From contig NZ_SIJB01000007.1 of the NCBI RefSeq assembly GCF_009910845.1, forward strand, positions 1-64,000: a DNA stretch of 64,000 bases. Reading direction: 5' to 3'. Under the pieces are notes generated by a model. It ran no database searches and had not been told where the DNA came from. It saw nothing but the letters and a program-made list of their open reading frames with translations. This document shows positions 1 through 7,058 of the stretch, piece by piece. A program made the position numbers and the translations under genes. Origin of the DNA: Chengkuizengella marina (GTDB lineage: Bacteria > Bacillota > Bacilli > Paenibacillales > KCTC-33759). Within the stretch, counting starts at the first letter, position 1, and each line of letters opens with the position of its first letter.

Positions 1-47
1 TTGGATTTCTCAGGGAATTTTCTGAAATTTAGTAGTGAAAAGGATGA

Positions 48-323
48 ATTAAATACATCGACACAACCATATTCATCCTAAGTGAATATTATCTTTTTGA
101 CGATAACTATGCAAGAATTACACTGGAGTTTTCAATAGATCAGACTGATTATAGAAAAATCATATCGTATGATTTCACTCCACCTTACACAAGTGATGAT
201 TATGTAGATTTCATAGAAATCAATGCCTCTGATCGTGATGGTGATAAATTAACTATTTATAAGAGTGAAACTGATTATAACTTAAAAACCATGTTGACAC
301 AGACCAATGCGAATTTCTTATAG
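48..323 (+). pseudogene. Open reading fragment without a start codon
   Basis: A continuous frame runs from just after a stop at 45-47 to TAG at 321-323 (91 codons). It is rich in Asp, Tyr and Thr and reads like the tail of a beta-rich protein. The only Met lies close to the C-terminal end, and no ribosome site precedes the frame. I do not recognise the family. It is most likely the 3' remnant of a decayed gene, or the end of a gene broken near the left window edge. It precedes a broken Cys-rich gene. Confidence 0.3.
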
Positions 324-402
324 GTATATGTACAATCATGGATGCAGTCCAATCCATACTATATCTCATCAAATAAACAATTTGAGAAGGAAAGTGATGA
401 GA

Positions 403-808
403 ATGGGTTTTCGACAAGTCAAAATGCGATTGTTGTGTTTGTCCTATGCAATGTGTTATGCAACAATTGATAAATATACCTGATACTAGGGTCTTTACAA
501 TTTCAGCTGAACAAGTAGGTATAATCACATCTGTAGAAAATTTTCTAGCAACAATAAATGTAGGAGGGATTATAAGGTGTTTCCCCATATGCAATGTCAC
601 TGCAGTTGGAAATAATGTATTAGGTAATACATTATTGAAACCAGTTCGAAAGGATATGAAAGGTGAGTGTAGTTGTTGTGAAGATCCAGCTACAAATGAA
701 TTAGCTACCTTAGTAAATAAAACTGTTGAAATTAATTATTTAACTAGACCAGGTTCGCCATCTAGGTTAATAGGAACTGTTGCAAAAGCTGGGGAAGGCA
801 TCGACTGA
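403..808 (+). pseudogene. Cys-rich putative spore-associated protein, frameshifted and C-terminally truncated
   Basis: This is a paralogue of the intact minus-strand gene at 6351-6890. The characteristic Cys cluster (KCDCCVCP) is encoded in frame at 422-445, just before the Met at 446. That frame has no start codon, because a stop sits at 398-400. An ATG with a good upstream purine tract (AGAAGGAAAG at 385-394) lies at 403 but is out of frame; relative to the paralogue two bases are missing after it. From 446 the frame matches the paralogue (MQCV..QL, later CSCCEDP) but stops about 40 residues early, after GEGID. Translation from 446 would give 120 residues without the N-terminal Cys motif. 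I read it as decayed. The family function is unknown; a spore-coat role is inferred from Cys content and context. Confidence 0.5.
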
Positions 809-873
809 TGTTACCAATACTTTTGGTGCTTCCAGCCCATAGATAAGAGTCCAAGCAAATTCATTGGTTGGTT

Positions 874-882
874 CATAAGATA
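874..882 (+). promoter_or_regulatory. Sigma-K-like -10 element
   Basis: CATAAGATA matches the mother-cell sigma-K -10 pattern CATAnnnTA and lies 37 bases before the start at 920. A GTCCA motif starts 25 bases upstream (849). The same pair, with the same spacing, occurs before the paralogous gene at 2188. Confidence 0.45.
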
Positions 883-919
883 GTGTGAACGATATTAAAG
901 GAGAAAAGGAGGCGATATC

Positions 920-1423
920 ATGGCAGACTTTAAAAAAGAAACAAAGAAAATCAGTGATTTTAGGGATGATACAGTTAAGTTAACTGAAGACAAAGAGGTA
1001 GTCATTCTAGAGGTAAAAGTTTGTGTGAAGGATCCAAAGGAAAATGTGGTACTGATATGGTCGGTGGATGAAGACCTCCGTTCAAGTGATTTTGCAGACC
1101 TTGAACCATCCATTAGTCTAGCTATTAACAGTACTGTTGAATATAGACTATGTAGAATTGATAAACATGGAAACAGTCAACAGTTAGGATCAACTATAAC
1201 ATCAAGTGAGTCGAATTCCTTAGAACTAAGTGCTGACAATACAGCACTTAGAGCTAATATTAGTTTCATTAGAAACACTCAACCTAACTCTACGTTTTGT
1301 GATAATCCACCACACTGTGGAGAGGTTTTTTATCAAGTGAAGGCAAAAAAACTACCTCCAGATGGTGATCCATTTATATCACAAGGAAAACTAACAGACA
1401 GATCATTAGTTGCTATTTATTAA
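920..1423 (+). CDS. Putative spore-surface structural protein (family not recognised)
   Basis: 167 residues starting at ATG after AAGGAGG. There is no signal peptide or membrane segment. The sequence alternates hydrophobic and polar residues, with many Val, Thr and Ser, and looks like a beta-sandwich. It has Cys at residues about 34, 74 and two close together near 131-137 (FCDNPPHCG). I do not recognise the family. The gene sits in a cassette with its own sigma-K-like promoter and a hairpin terminator, and the flanks of this cassette are duplicated around the gene at 2188-2649. Late mother-cell expression and a coat, exosporium or appendage role are therefore inferred from regulation, not from a domain match. 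Confidence 0.6.
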   Translation: MADFKKETKKISDFRDDTVKLTEDKEVVILEVKVCVKDPKENVVLIWSVDEDLRSSDFADLEPSISLAINSTVEYRLCRIDKHGNSQQLGSTITSSESNSLELSADNTALRANISFIRNTQPNSTFCDNPPHCGEVFYQVKAKKLPPDGDPFISQGKLTDRSLVAIY

Positions 1424-1516
1424 TTTTTGATGAGGGAAAACCTCATTTGATATCTTATGATATATATATACTACAGTTTTGAAATAAAATTTTATTTTTA
1501 AACAGTGAACAGGAAG

Positions 1517-1537
1517 GACGTAGAAATACGTCTTTTT
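1517..1537 (+). terminator. Intrinsic terminator of the 920-1423 gene
   Basis: Perfect six-base stem GACGTA/TACGTC with a GAAA loop, followed by five T. A near-identical hairpin ends the paralogous cassette at 2692-2715. Confidence 0.8.
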
Positions 1538-1666
1538 ATGTTGGGAAACTATTATCCATTGAGCTAGGGGAGGGAAGCAGGAGGAAAAATAGCTAGTTTT
1601 TTGTGAAAGACATATTTTATGTTATATGTGAATACAACTAAATAACAACAAGGGAGAATAGACTTA

Positions 1667-1885
1667 ATGGACTTAATGTATGGATTAATGGGTGTTTTTT
1701 CATTTTCAACAATAGTCTTTGGTCTCGCGGCAAGTGTATTTTACATTTATGCGATAGTTAAGGCTTTTGGCTTCATGAAATCTAAAACTGAAAATGATCT
1801 AAGTGCAAATGAAATTATGGAACGTAATAATCAATTGTTAGAGCAGCTACTTGCTGAAAGATTTGAGAAAAAAGAAAATAATTAA
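1667..1885 (+). CDS. Small single-pass membrane protein
   Basis: 72 residues. ATG is preceded by AAGGGAGA about ten bases upstream; a second ATG three codons later is possible. Residues about 8-32 form a hydrophobic membrane segment (Phe, Val, Ala and Tyr rich), followed by a charged tail with a likely short helix (ERNNQLLEQLLAERFEKKE). This arrangement is typical of small membrane-anchored Bacillus proteins of unknown function. It stands alone between two spore-type cassettes and has its own terminator. The family is not recognised. Confidence 0.6.
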   Translation: MDLMYGLMGVFSFSTIVFGLAASVFYIYAIVKAFGFMKSKTENDLSANEIMERNNQLLEQLLAERFEKKENN

Positions 1886-1894
1886 TTCAATGTA

Positions 1895-1918
1895 AGCACT
1901 CATAGTAGTGCTTTTTTT
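1895..1918 (+). terminator. Intrinsic terminator
   Basis: Stem AGCACT/AGTGCT with a six-base loop and a run of seven T, ten bases after the 1667-1885 stop codon. Confidence 0.75.
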
Positions 1919-2135
1919 ATTAGGGCACTGATGGCCCTTTTTTGGGAAGTTATTAAGTTATCATCCATTATGCTAGGGTGGATGAAAAAAGAAAAGTCCT
2001 TACTTAGATTACTCTTAATAAGGACTAGTACAGACAGCTTGCTTATATATTATTCCAATCGACCACTCAATGAAGTTCCTTGGTTTTTGTACAATCGTCT
2101 AGGGATACCAGTCCAAGCAACTTCATTAGATTATA

Positions 2136-2144
2136 CATAAGATA
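2136..2144 (+). promoter_or_regulatory. Sigma-K-like -10 element
   Basis: CATAAGATA, identical to the element at 874-882. GTCCAAGCAA begins 25 bases upstream at 2111. It lies 43 bases before the ATG at 2188. Confidence 0.45.
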
Positions 2145-2187
2145 ATGTGAAATGATATTTTAATTTAAGAAGTTGGGAGGATATTTT

Positions 2188-2649
2188 ATGGGTTTAAAAA
2201 ATGATCCTTTTGTTGTTGCGGATACAGTTTCAGTACTAGATGTATATAATACAAGTGATCCAAATGTAATTAATTTAACACCAGCTAATCCATCTGCAGT
2301 TGTATCTACCGTTGATGTGTGTATTAAACAACCACAGAAAACACAAGTATCTATCGATTCAATGGCACAAATTGCTGTACTGGGTCTTACTATGATGGGG
2401 CAAACTTTTGCAGTAACATATGAATTGCTACGTAATGACACTGTTATTGCAACGATCAATGATGAAATGGATTATGAATCTGTTGTTCAAGGAAGACATA
2501 ATAACTTTCCAAACTCTCCCCTAGTGGACGATAACCCAATTGCTGGAATAAATACGTATGATCTTAGATGTACTAGTGTAACTAGACCAACCGTAGGATT
2601 TGTTTTAATTGGGTCTCGGAGCCTGAAAGCAACAGTATTCACATTATAG
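2188..2649 (+). CDS. Putative spore-surface structural protein, duplicate cassette
   Basis: 153 residues. ATG at 2188 is chosen because GGGAGG lies seven bases upstream; the in-frame TTG at 2173 would include that ribosome site. There is no signal peptide. The sequence is Val/Thr/Asn rich and predicted all-beta, with one Cys in a VDVCIKQP stretch and a late Cys (LRCTS). The N-terminal part (VVSTVDVCIK) resembles the VILEVKVCVK stretch of the 920 gene. Promoter and terminator sequences are clearly homologous between the two cassettes, so this is a diverged tandem duplicate. Function is unknown; late sporulation expression is inferred from the promoter. Confidence 0.6.
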   Translation: MGLKNDPFVVADTVSVLDVYNTSDPNVINLTPANPSAVVSTVDVCIKQPQKTQVSIDSMAQIAVLGLTMMGQTFAVTYELLRNDTVIATINDEMDYESVVQGRHNNFPNSPLVDDNPIAGINTYDLRCTSVTRPTVGFVLIGSRSLKATVFTL

Positions 2650-2691
2650 ATTGTTTGAAAATAAAATTTTATGAATAAACGTAAACAGAAG

Positions 2692-2715
2692 GGCGTAGAG
2701 ATACGTCTTTTTTTT
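2692..2715 (+). terminator. Intrinsic terminator, copy of the one at 1517
   Basis: GGCGTA/TACGTC stem with a GAGA loop, followed by nine T. The upstream AAAATTTTAT and AAACAG blocks match those before 1517. Confidence 0.8.
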
Positions 2716-2972
2716 GTTGGGAGTGAGTGGCAAAAATTGTAAATAATTTATGTATAAAATCACTATGTATTTTGAAGAACTACAAGTAAGGAAATTATCT
2801 TGATATTAAACATCTATTAAAAAATCTATTTTAATGTCTCATCCGAATTTTATATTGAACTGTATATTAATTAAAACTTAATATTTAATTTATCTATGAC
2901 CATTTCTAAAACTTAGAAATGGTCATTCATGTATACAAATATTAATCTTTAAAAGGGTGATAAGATAATACC

Positions 2973-3260
2973 TTGAACAAAACAAACAGAAAGAAATTTT
3001 ATGATAGTCAAACATGGAAATCTTGTAGAAAGCTTGTATTAAAAAGAGACAATTACTTATGTCAATTATCTATAAAGCAAAACAAACTTACTCCAGCAGA
3101 TATAGTTCACCATATAGAGCACTTTGAAGATAATCCTAGTCGAGCATTAGATATGGATAATCTATTAAGTGTTTGTTCGTCGTGCCATAACAAAGAACAT
3201 CCAGAGAAAGGGAGAAAGAAAGACAAGAGAAGGATGAAATCAAGGCGAATGATGATATAA
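2973..3260 (+). CDS. Phage-type HNH endonuclease
   Basis: 95 residues from a TTG start with AAGGGTGA about twelve bases upstream. It carries the phage HNH layout: FYDSQTWKSCRK at the N-terminus, a CQL Cys, the His pair of IVHHIEH, NLLSVCSSCHNKEH with the zinc and catalytic His residues, then a Lys/Arg-rich tail. In tailed phages this gene usually stands just before the terminase small subunit and helps DNA packaging or cleavage. Here a broken terminase follows about 730 bases later, separated by a spore-type gene. It is intact but probably an orphan of a dead prophage. Confidence 0.8.
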   Translation: MNKTNRKKFYDSQTWKSCRKLVLKRDNYLCQLSIKQNKLTPADIVHHIEHFEDNPSRALDMDNLLSVCSSCHNKEHPEKGRKKDKRRMKSRRMMI

Positions 3261-3312
3261 GTGCGTACTTATAAATAATAGTTATTCGAACAAGCAAAAT
3301 CCTTCCTAGTAA

Positions 3313-3321
3313 CATAAGATA
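3313..3321 (+). promoter_or_regulatory. Sigma-K-like -10 element
   Basis: CATAAGATA, third copy, 34 bases before the ATG at 3356. The GTCCA motif seen at other cassettes is not obvious here. Confidence 0.35.
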
Positions 3322-3355
3322 CATTATCTTCTACTAGGGAGGTGAATCATAAAAT

Positions 3356-3805
3356 ATGAAACGTGTCTTATTTTCTCAAACTGCTGATCCACCAATTTTA
3401 TTACCTTTGGATGGAGAAGAAGTAACATTATTGTCATTGGAGGTACCGGAATGTGATAAGCATAAATTATTCAAAATTGATGTTAGTTTTGAATTGAATT
3501 TTTCAGTAAGGCTAGAACCAGTAACTCTTCCATTTTTGGTTGATTTACACTATCAATTATTTGATGGATCAGGGGATGGTCGTATGGAACTGACTCCAAT
3601 ATTGAAAGAAACGGTATGTGGAACAGCAAAAGTAAATCCTCAAGTTGTAGATTTTGAAAGCAATACAACACCAAACCTGACGATTGTTGCAGAAGGTTTA
3701 GTAAATCAAAATTTAACTTTGGTAGCAAATTTAAATATCGTACAAGGTAAAGTGATTTTTCCTTTAGTTAGAGTTCGTGCAATGAGCGTTAAGATCTTCC
3801 CTTAG
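3356..3805 (+). CDS. Putative spore-surface structural protein (unrecognised)
   Basis: 149 residues; ATG after GGGAGGTGAATC. There is no signal peptide or membrane segment. The protein is hydrophobic and beta-rich with regular Leu/Val alternation, and has Cys near residues 34 (VPECDKHK) and 85 (VCGTAK). It may belong to the same broad group as the 920 and 2188 products, although similarity is weak by eye. It lies between the HNH nuclease and the terminase remnant, so the spore gene appears to have inserted into old prophage DNA. Function unknown. Confidence 0.55.
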   Translation: MKRVLFSQTADPPILLPLDGEEVTLLSLEVPECDKHKLFKIDVSFELNFSVRLEPVTLPFLVDLHYQLFDGSGDGRMELTPILKETVCGTAKVNPQVVDFESNTTPNLTIVAEGLVNQNLTLVANLNIVQGKVIFPLVRVRAMSVKIFP

Positions 3806-3863
3806 ACAAGTTAGAGTAATAGAAGTAAAGGTGAGTTGAAGTGATAATAAGGAGGGGATAACA

Positions 3864-3974
3864 TTGAAAATTACGTGTTTTTGCAGTGCATGCCCCCTAC
3901 GATCCAACTTGATTTACTATAACATAACTACCGTGCGGGTAGCATCGTTTACACCACGGAAAAATTTTTCATGA
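3864..3974 (+). CDS. Short Cys-containing ORF (possible remnant)
   Basis: 36 residues from TTG, with a strong GGAGGGG six bases upstream. It begins MKITCFCSACP, similar in style to the Cys cluster of the family at 6351-6890 (CNCCVCP), and then loses any resemblance. It could be a tiny spore protein or the decayed start of a Cys-rich family member. Confidence 0.3.
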   Translation: MKITCFCSACPLRSNLIYYNITTVRVASFTPRKNFS

Positions 3975-3991
3975 AAGGGGGTAACAAAAAT

Positions 3992-4195
3992 ATGACTGTA
4001 CCTACTGCTAAAAAAATACGTGAATTTAGGTGACTCTTATGAGGAATCAGATGAAGAAGAATTAATTAAAATTTATATCGAAACACATCAGTTTTATAGG
4101 AGGTTGAAAAAGGAAGTTAAGAACTCTGATTTGATGTATGAGCATACGAATAAAGCAGGGGCTACTAATTTTATCAAAAACCCCTTACTCTTCTC
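3992..4195 (+). pseudogene. Phage terminase small subunit remnant (P27-like)
   Basis: ATG at 3992 follows AAAGGGGG and starts MTVPTAKKI, then stops after 12 residues. The next frame continues with LGDSYEESDEEELI, QFYRRLKKEVKNSDLMYEHT and NKAGATNFIKNPL, which is the pattern of P27-family small terminases as I know them. The frame breaks again where the large-subunit remnant begins, so at least one frameshift and a C-terminal deletion have occurred. Confidence 0.65.
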
Positions 4196-4800
4196 AATCC
4201 CTCCTAATTATTTGGTATGCAGGGCAGGTAGTGAAAGGTAATATCATATGTAAAGAGGTTATTTTAGCTTGTAAAGGGCACTTAAATGATCTAAAAAGAC
4301 AAGGAAATGATGATTTTCCATACATTTTTATATTGAAAGTTTCTGTAAACCATTTAAAGGTGATTTTAAGCAGTTAATACTTCAACCTTGGCAGCATTTT
4401 GTTTTAGGGTCCACATATGGGTGGATTCATAAACATACAGGGGAAGACGGTTTAAAGAATGTATTATTTTTGTAGGTAGAAAGAATGGAAAAACACTATG
4501 ATCTCAGGAACTGCAAACTATGGTTGTAGTAAAGACAATGAAAATGGTGCAGATGTTGTTTTAATAGCTAGCTCAATGAAACAAGAGAGATTATTGTTTG
4601 ATAATTTAAGAAAATGATTAAATCTTCACCTAGTTGATGAAAAGGTTCAGGACATTAAGGGACGCTATTTACTTTGATAAAATGGGAACATAAATACTAA
4701 AGACTTTAGTACAATTAAACCTAATTTTAAACAACGAATCTATCAAGATAAGAAACGAACGCCTTGTACATGCTCTACTTTAAAATAACTTGGCATGTTT
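4196..4800 (+). pseudogene. Phage terminase large subunit remnant
   Basis: Pieces of a large terminase are readable across frames: AGQVVKGNIICKE, HLNDLKRQGNDDFPYIF, LQPWQHFVLGSTYGWIHK, a Walker-A-like FVGRKNGKT near 4480, ISGTANYGCSKDNENGADV and KQERLLFDNL. Several stops and frameshifts interrupt them. Only the N-terminal ATPase part is left; it stops where the repeated YjcZ cassette begins at about 4810. With the HNH gene and the small subunit it keeps the gene order of a tailed-phage packaging module. Confidence 0.75.
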
Positions 4801-4908
4801 TATAAAATACAAAAGCCTATTTAATAGATGAGAATGAATACTTGATTTAGGATAAAGCACATTTTCAAACAAGCAGGTCACTTGTCTATACCAGATGAAG
4901 GGTTTGAA

Positions 4909-4998
4909 CATAAAATATAATAGCTCCTGGTTAAACTACTATACACTCATATAATCTCTCTACGGATGCCTCACTATTTAATGTAGTGAGGCTTTATC
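4909..4998 (+). ncRNA. Candidate small RNA unit, copy A
   Basis: A sigma-K-like -10 (CATAAAATA, 4909-4917) is followed 51 bases later by a hairpin CCTCACTA/TAGTGAGG (4969-4991) with a T-rich tail. No ORF with a ribosome site lies between. The same arrangement occurs at 6001 and 11012, so the unit has been kept or copied as a whole. That it is transcribed is inference. Confidence 0.25.
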
Positions 4999-5063
4999 TT
5001 GGAATTTATATAAAAATGTGCATTTGTATCAGAACATTGGTCCAGCCAAATTAAATTTTTAAG

Positions 5064-5072
5064 CATATTGTA
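5064..5072 (+). promoter_or_regulatory. Sigma-K-like -10 of yjcZ-like gene 1
   Basis: CATATTGTA fits CATAnnnTA and lies 28 bases before the ATG at 5101. GTCCA begins 24 bases upstream at 5040. Confidence 0.45.
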
Positions 5073-5100
5073 TATTATTCCAAGTAAGGGAGGGATATTA

Positions 5101-5226
5101 ATGAGTCAATACGGTGGAGGGGGTTACTGTTGCCACAGAGGCCGCGGCGGTTCTGGAGTCGCAGCTATAGTATTAGTTCTATTCATTCTTCTAGTTATCA
5201 TTTTAGCAGCCGGTATTTTTATCTAA
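5101..5226 (+). CDS. YjcZ-family sporulation protein
   Basis: 41 residues, ATG after GGGAGGGATATTA. The layout is typical of the YjcZ/YhaI-type tiny sporulation proteins: a Gly-rich head with a Cys pair and basic residues (GGGGYCCHRGRGG), then one membrane segment ending LVIILAAGIFI. Such proteins accumulate in sporulating cells and are probably in the spore envelope; biochemical function is unknown. A sigma-K-like promoter and a strong terminator enclose it as a single-gene unit. A shorter relative follows at 6192. Confidence 0.85.
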   Translation: MSQYGGGGYCCHRGRGGSGVAAIVLVLFILLVIILAAGIFI

Positions 5227-5247
5227 AATTTCTAGAATCAAAATAAG

Positions 5248-5280
5248 ACCCTGCTTATTTTAACAGCAGGGTTCTTTAAT
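5248..5280 (+). terminator. Terminator of yjcZ-like gene 1
   Basis: Eight-base stem ACCCTGCT/AGCAGGGT with a nine-base loop, followed by TCTTTAAT. Confidence 0.75.
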
Positions 5281-5331
5281 GTTAAGGAAGGTGTGGAATG
5301 GAATTAAATATAATTCAATATTTTTTAACAC

Positions 5332-5356
5332 AAGGACCCTTTGCGGTCCTTTTTGT
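5332..5356 (+). terminator. Orphan intrinsic terminator
   Basis: AAGGACC/GGTCCTT stem with a six-base loop and a T run. No gene ends just upstream on this strand, so it may be left over from a lost gene. Confidence 0.55.
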
Positions 5357-5450
5357 ATGGTCATAAATAGTGAGGTTCTGTACTTAATGGGGGAGTAGCT
5401 TTTTAAACCAATGTGACTTAGAAGCTTTAGAAGAACTGAGTGTTGTTTGG

Positions 5451-5580
5451 TTAAAATGGAGCAATTTTTACTATAGAACATGTAAATAATAAATCTAGAC
5501 GATTCCTAAAGATTGCTTTGTCAACTACAATTCCTTCACCGACATTTAAAATCCGATCGTTAAGAGTGTCACCAGTATAC
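5451..5580 (-). pseudogene. C-terminal remnant of the Cys-rich family
   Basis: Reading the minus strand from about 5580 to the stop at 5451-5453 gives NVGEGIVV, then LLFTCSIVKI. These correspond to DVGKGIVV and IFSSCAITRI near the end of the intact protein at 6351-6890. The N-terminal two thirds is missing. It is one of several decayed copies in this region. Confidence 0.55.
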
Positions 5581-5628
5581 GTTTATAGATTTCACATGAA
5601 AAAGTACAAGGGATTATGATTATTTTAA

Positions 5629-5912
5629 ATGGAAGAAGCCACCGACTTTTATCATAAAAATGTCATTCAAAACTTAAATCATTTCTTTGACCATGGAGAT
5701 GTATCATATGGTTTTAGAGTTTTTGTTTTGTGAAAGGAGGGAAGGGAGTTATGGAGCCTATATTCTTGATCCAAAAGTGTTTCCTATTAGCTACCCCTAT
5801 CTTAATGAATACCGACTTGATGCCACATCCTGACGAAACAGAAGTCATTGCACTTAAACTTACGATTTATAATCGTTCATCAACTGTAACTGAAGAACTT
5901 ACATGCACGTAA
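5629..5912 (+). pseudogene. Frameshifted gene of unknown family
   Basis: An ORF from 5629 (34 residues, ending DVSYGFRVFVL) is followed by a second reading (YGAYILDPKVFPISYPYL then NEYRLDATS) and, after a frameshift at about 5830, by DETEVIALKLTIYNRSSTV to the stop at 5910. A ribosome site (AAAGGAGGGAAGGGAG) lies at 5733-5748. Read singly, the stretch from 5730 could be called a 60-residue protein, but codon sense switches frame inside it. I take it as one decayed gene, or two. Family not recognised. Confidence 0.4.
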
Positions 5913-6000
5913 TTAATAGATGAGAATGAACACTTGATTTAGAATAAAGCACATTTTTAAACAAGCAAGTCACTTGTCTATACCAAATGAAGGGTTTGAA

Positions 6001-6087
6001 CATAGAATAAAATAGCTCCTATTAGAACTATTATCCACTCATAGTATCACTTTATGGTACCTCACTATTTAGGTAGTGGGGTTTTGC
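6001..6087 (+). ncRNA. Candidate small RNA unit, copy B
   Basis: CATAGAATA (6001-6009) followed by the hairpin CCTCACTA/TAGTGGGG (6060-6081) and GTTTTGC. Equivalent to 4909-4998; no credible ORF between. Confidence 0.25.
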
Positions 6088-6153
6088 TATGTTAGATAAC
6101 AAAAAATGTGTACTTCTACTAGGTCTCTAGTCCAATCCAATTTAACTTTTGAA

Positions 6154-6162
6154 CATAATATA
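6154..6162 (+). promoter_or_regulatory. Sigma-K-like -10 of yjcZ-like gene 2
   Basis: CATAATATA, 29 bases before the ATG at 6192, with GTCCA starting 24 bases upstream at 6130. Same geometry as at 5064. Confidence 0.45.
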
Positions 6163-6191
6163 TACTATGTCATTTGTATAGGAGGGATATT

Positions 6192-6293
6192 ATGAGTGCT
6201 TACGGCGGCAGAGGTTTTGGAGGTCTTTTTGGTATTGTATTAGTACTCTTCATTCTTATAGCTATCATTTTAGCAGCCGGTATTTTTATCTAG
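6192..6293 (+). CDS. YjcZ-family sporulation protein, short form
   Basis: 33 residues, ATG after GGAGGGATATT. A Gly/Tyr head (MSAYGGRGFGG) is followed by one membrane segment ending in AIILAAGIFI, almost identical to the end of the 5101 product but without the Cys pair. Typical YjcZ-type sporulation peptide; role unknown. Its leader is a repeat of that in front of the first gene, so the pair arose by duplication of the whole cassette. It converges with the minus-strand Cys-rich gene 57 bases downstream. Confidence 0.8.
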   Translation: MSAYGGRGFGGLFGIVLVLFILIAIILAAGIFI

Positions 6294-6350
6294 ATTCATA
6301 AGAATAAAATTTAGTGTTGTTTCCCCATTGTTCCCCCATTAGCTAAGTTC

Positions 6351-6890
6351 TTAGTTAGCTGGTGGGGGAGTACCTTTTTTGAGTTGTTGGAAATTTGAAA
6401 ATAAAGGCGGATCGTTAATTTGTTGTTGGGTTTGTTGAATAATTCTTGTTATTGCACATGAAGAGAAAATGTCGATATCATTAAAAAACCTCCCTACGAC
6501 AATTCCTTTGCCAACATCTATAATTTTATCTACAAAAGGGAAAGGAAAAGGGGAGATAAACTCAATCTCAACCATTTCACCAATCATTGAATTTGCTAAG
6601 TTTGTAATAGGGTTTTCGCAACAAGCGCATTCTCCTTTACTTTTCTTAATTGGTTTTAATTTAATGCCATCGGGAACCAAATTCTGACTGAATTGAGTAG
6701 CAGTGATTTGACAAATGGGTATATTTCCATTAGAAGTAAATGCTATGAAATCTTTTACTTGGTTAATAATAACAGAATTATTAGCTGTCGGAGTTATAAT
6801 ATTTACATCACCAACACCTACCAATTGTTCCAAAACACACTGCATAGGGCACACGCAACAGTTACATTTGAATTCATCGAACACATCCAT
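6351..6890 (-). CDS. Cys-rich putative spore-coat protein (intact family member)
   Basis: 179 residues from ATG with AAAAAGGACGTG upstream. There is an N-terminal Cys cluster (FKCNCCVCPMQCVLEQL, residues about 8-24), an isolated Cys near 62 (IPICQIT) and a second cluster CACCENP near residue 91, then a C-terminal half ending in a Gln-rich tract and TPPPAN. There is no signal peptide. It has the features of intracellularly made, disulfide-linked coat or exosporium proteins, but I cannot assign it to a named Cot family. Decayed relatives lie at 403, 5451, 8073, 10483 and perhaps 11958. A CATACATTA sequence on the minus strand (6956-6964) could be its sigma-K -10. Confidence 0.6.
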   Translation of the reverse strand: MDVFDEFKCNCCVCPMQCVLEQLVGVGDVNIITPTANNSVIINQVKDFIAFTSNGNIPICQITATQFSQNLVPDGIKLKPIKKSKGECACCENPITNLANSMIGEMVEIEFISPFPFPFVDKIIDVGKGIVVGRFFNDIDIFSSCAITRIIQQTQQQINDPPLFSNFQQLKKGTPPPAN

Positions 6891-7058
6891 ACTTTACACG
6901 TCCTTTTTATTTTTTATATTGTACGTATCTAAATAGTGTTTTGATTGGACGTGTGTAATGTATGAACAAAAATCAGCTAATGTCAGTGTCACTATGTAAA
7001 TGTTATTAATATAATAAAGTACGGACAATCACATTAAAATTTGTTAGGATGATAAACG

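Larger units (their letters stand above)
4811..5100 (+). repeat. YjcZ-cassette leader repeat, copy A
   Basis: About 290 bases that recur at 5910-6191 (copy B) and, degraded, at 10930-11175 (copy C). Shared landmarks in order are TAGATGAGAATGAA, AAGCACATTTT, AAACAAGCA, GTCACTTGTCTATACC, GGGTTTGAACATA, TAGCTCCT, CACTCATA, a CCTCACTA hairpin, and then the promoter of the yjcZ-like gene. A and B are followed directly by a yjcZ-like gene; C is not. Confidence 0.7.
5910..6191 (+). repeat. YjcZ-cassette leader repeat, copy B
   Basis: Closely matches copy A at 4811-5100, including TAGATGAGAATGAA, GTCACTTGTCTATACC, GGGTTTGAACATA, TAGCTCCT and the CCTCACTA hairpin (6060-6081). It leads directly into the second yjcZ-like gene. 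Confidence 0.7.

Noticed and set aside
1931-2140. 69-codon plus-strand ORF
   Set aside because: It has no ribosome site, starts inside a terminator-proximal T-rich tract and runs through the duplicated promoter region of the 2188 gene; composition is not protein-like.
4020-4377. Two overlapping ORFs taken as intact small genes
   Set aside because: Both are frame pieces of one broken terminase module; family motifs pass from one frame to another.
5730-5912. 60-residue ORF as an intact protein
   Set aside because: Protein-like sequence switches frame near 5830, so it reads as a frameshifted remnant.
5910-6191. Insertion sequence as explanation of the repeats
   Set aside because: The repeats have no terminal inverted repeats, target duplications or transposase; they are promoter/leader copies attached to yjcZ-like genes.
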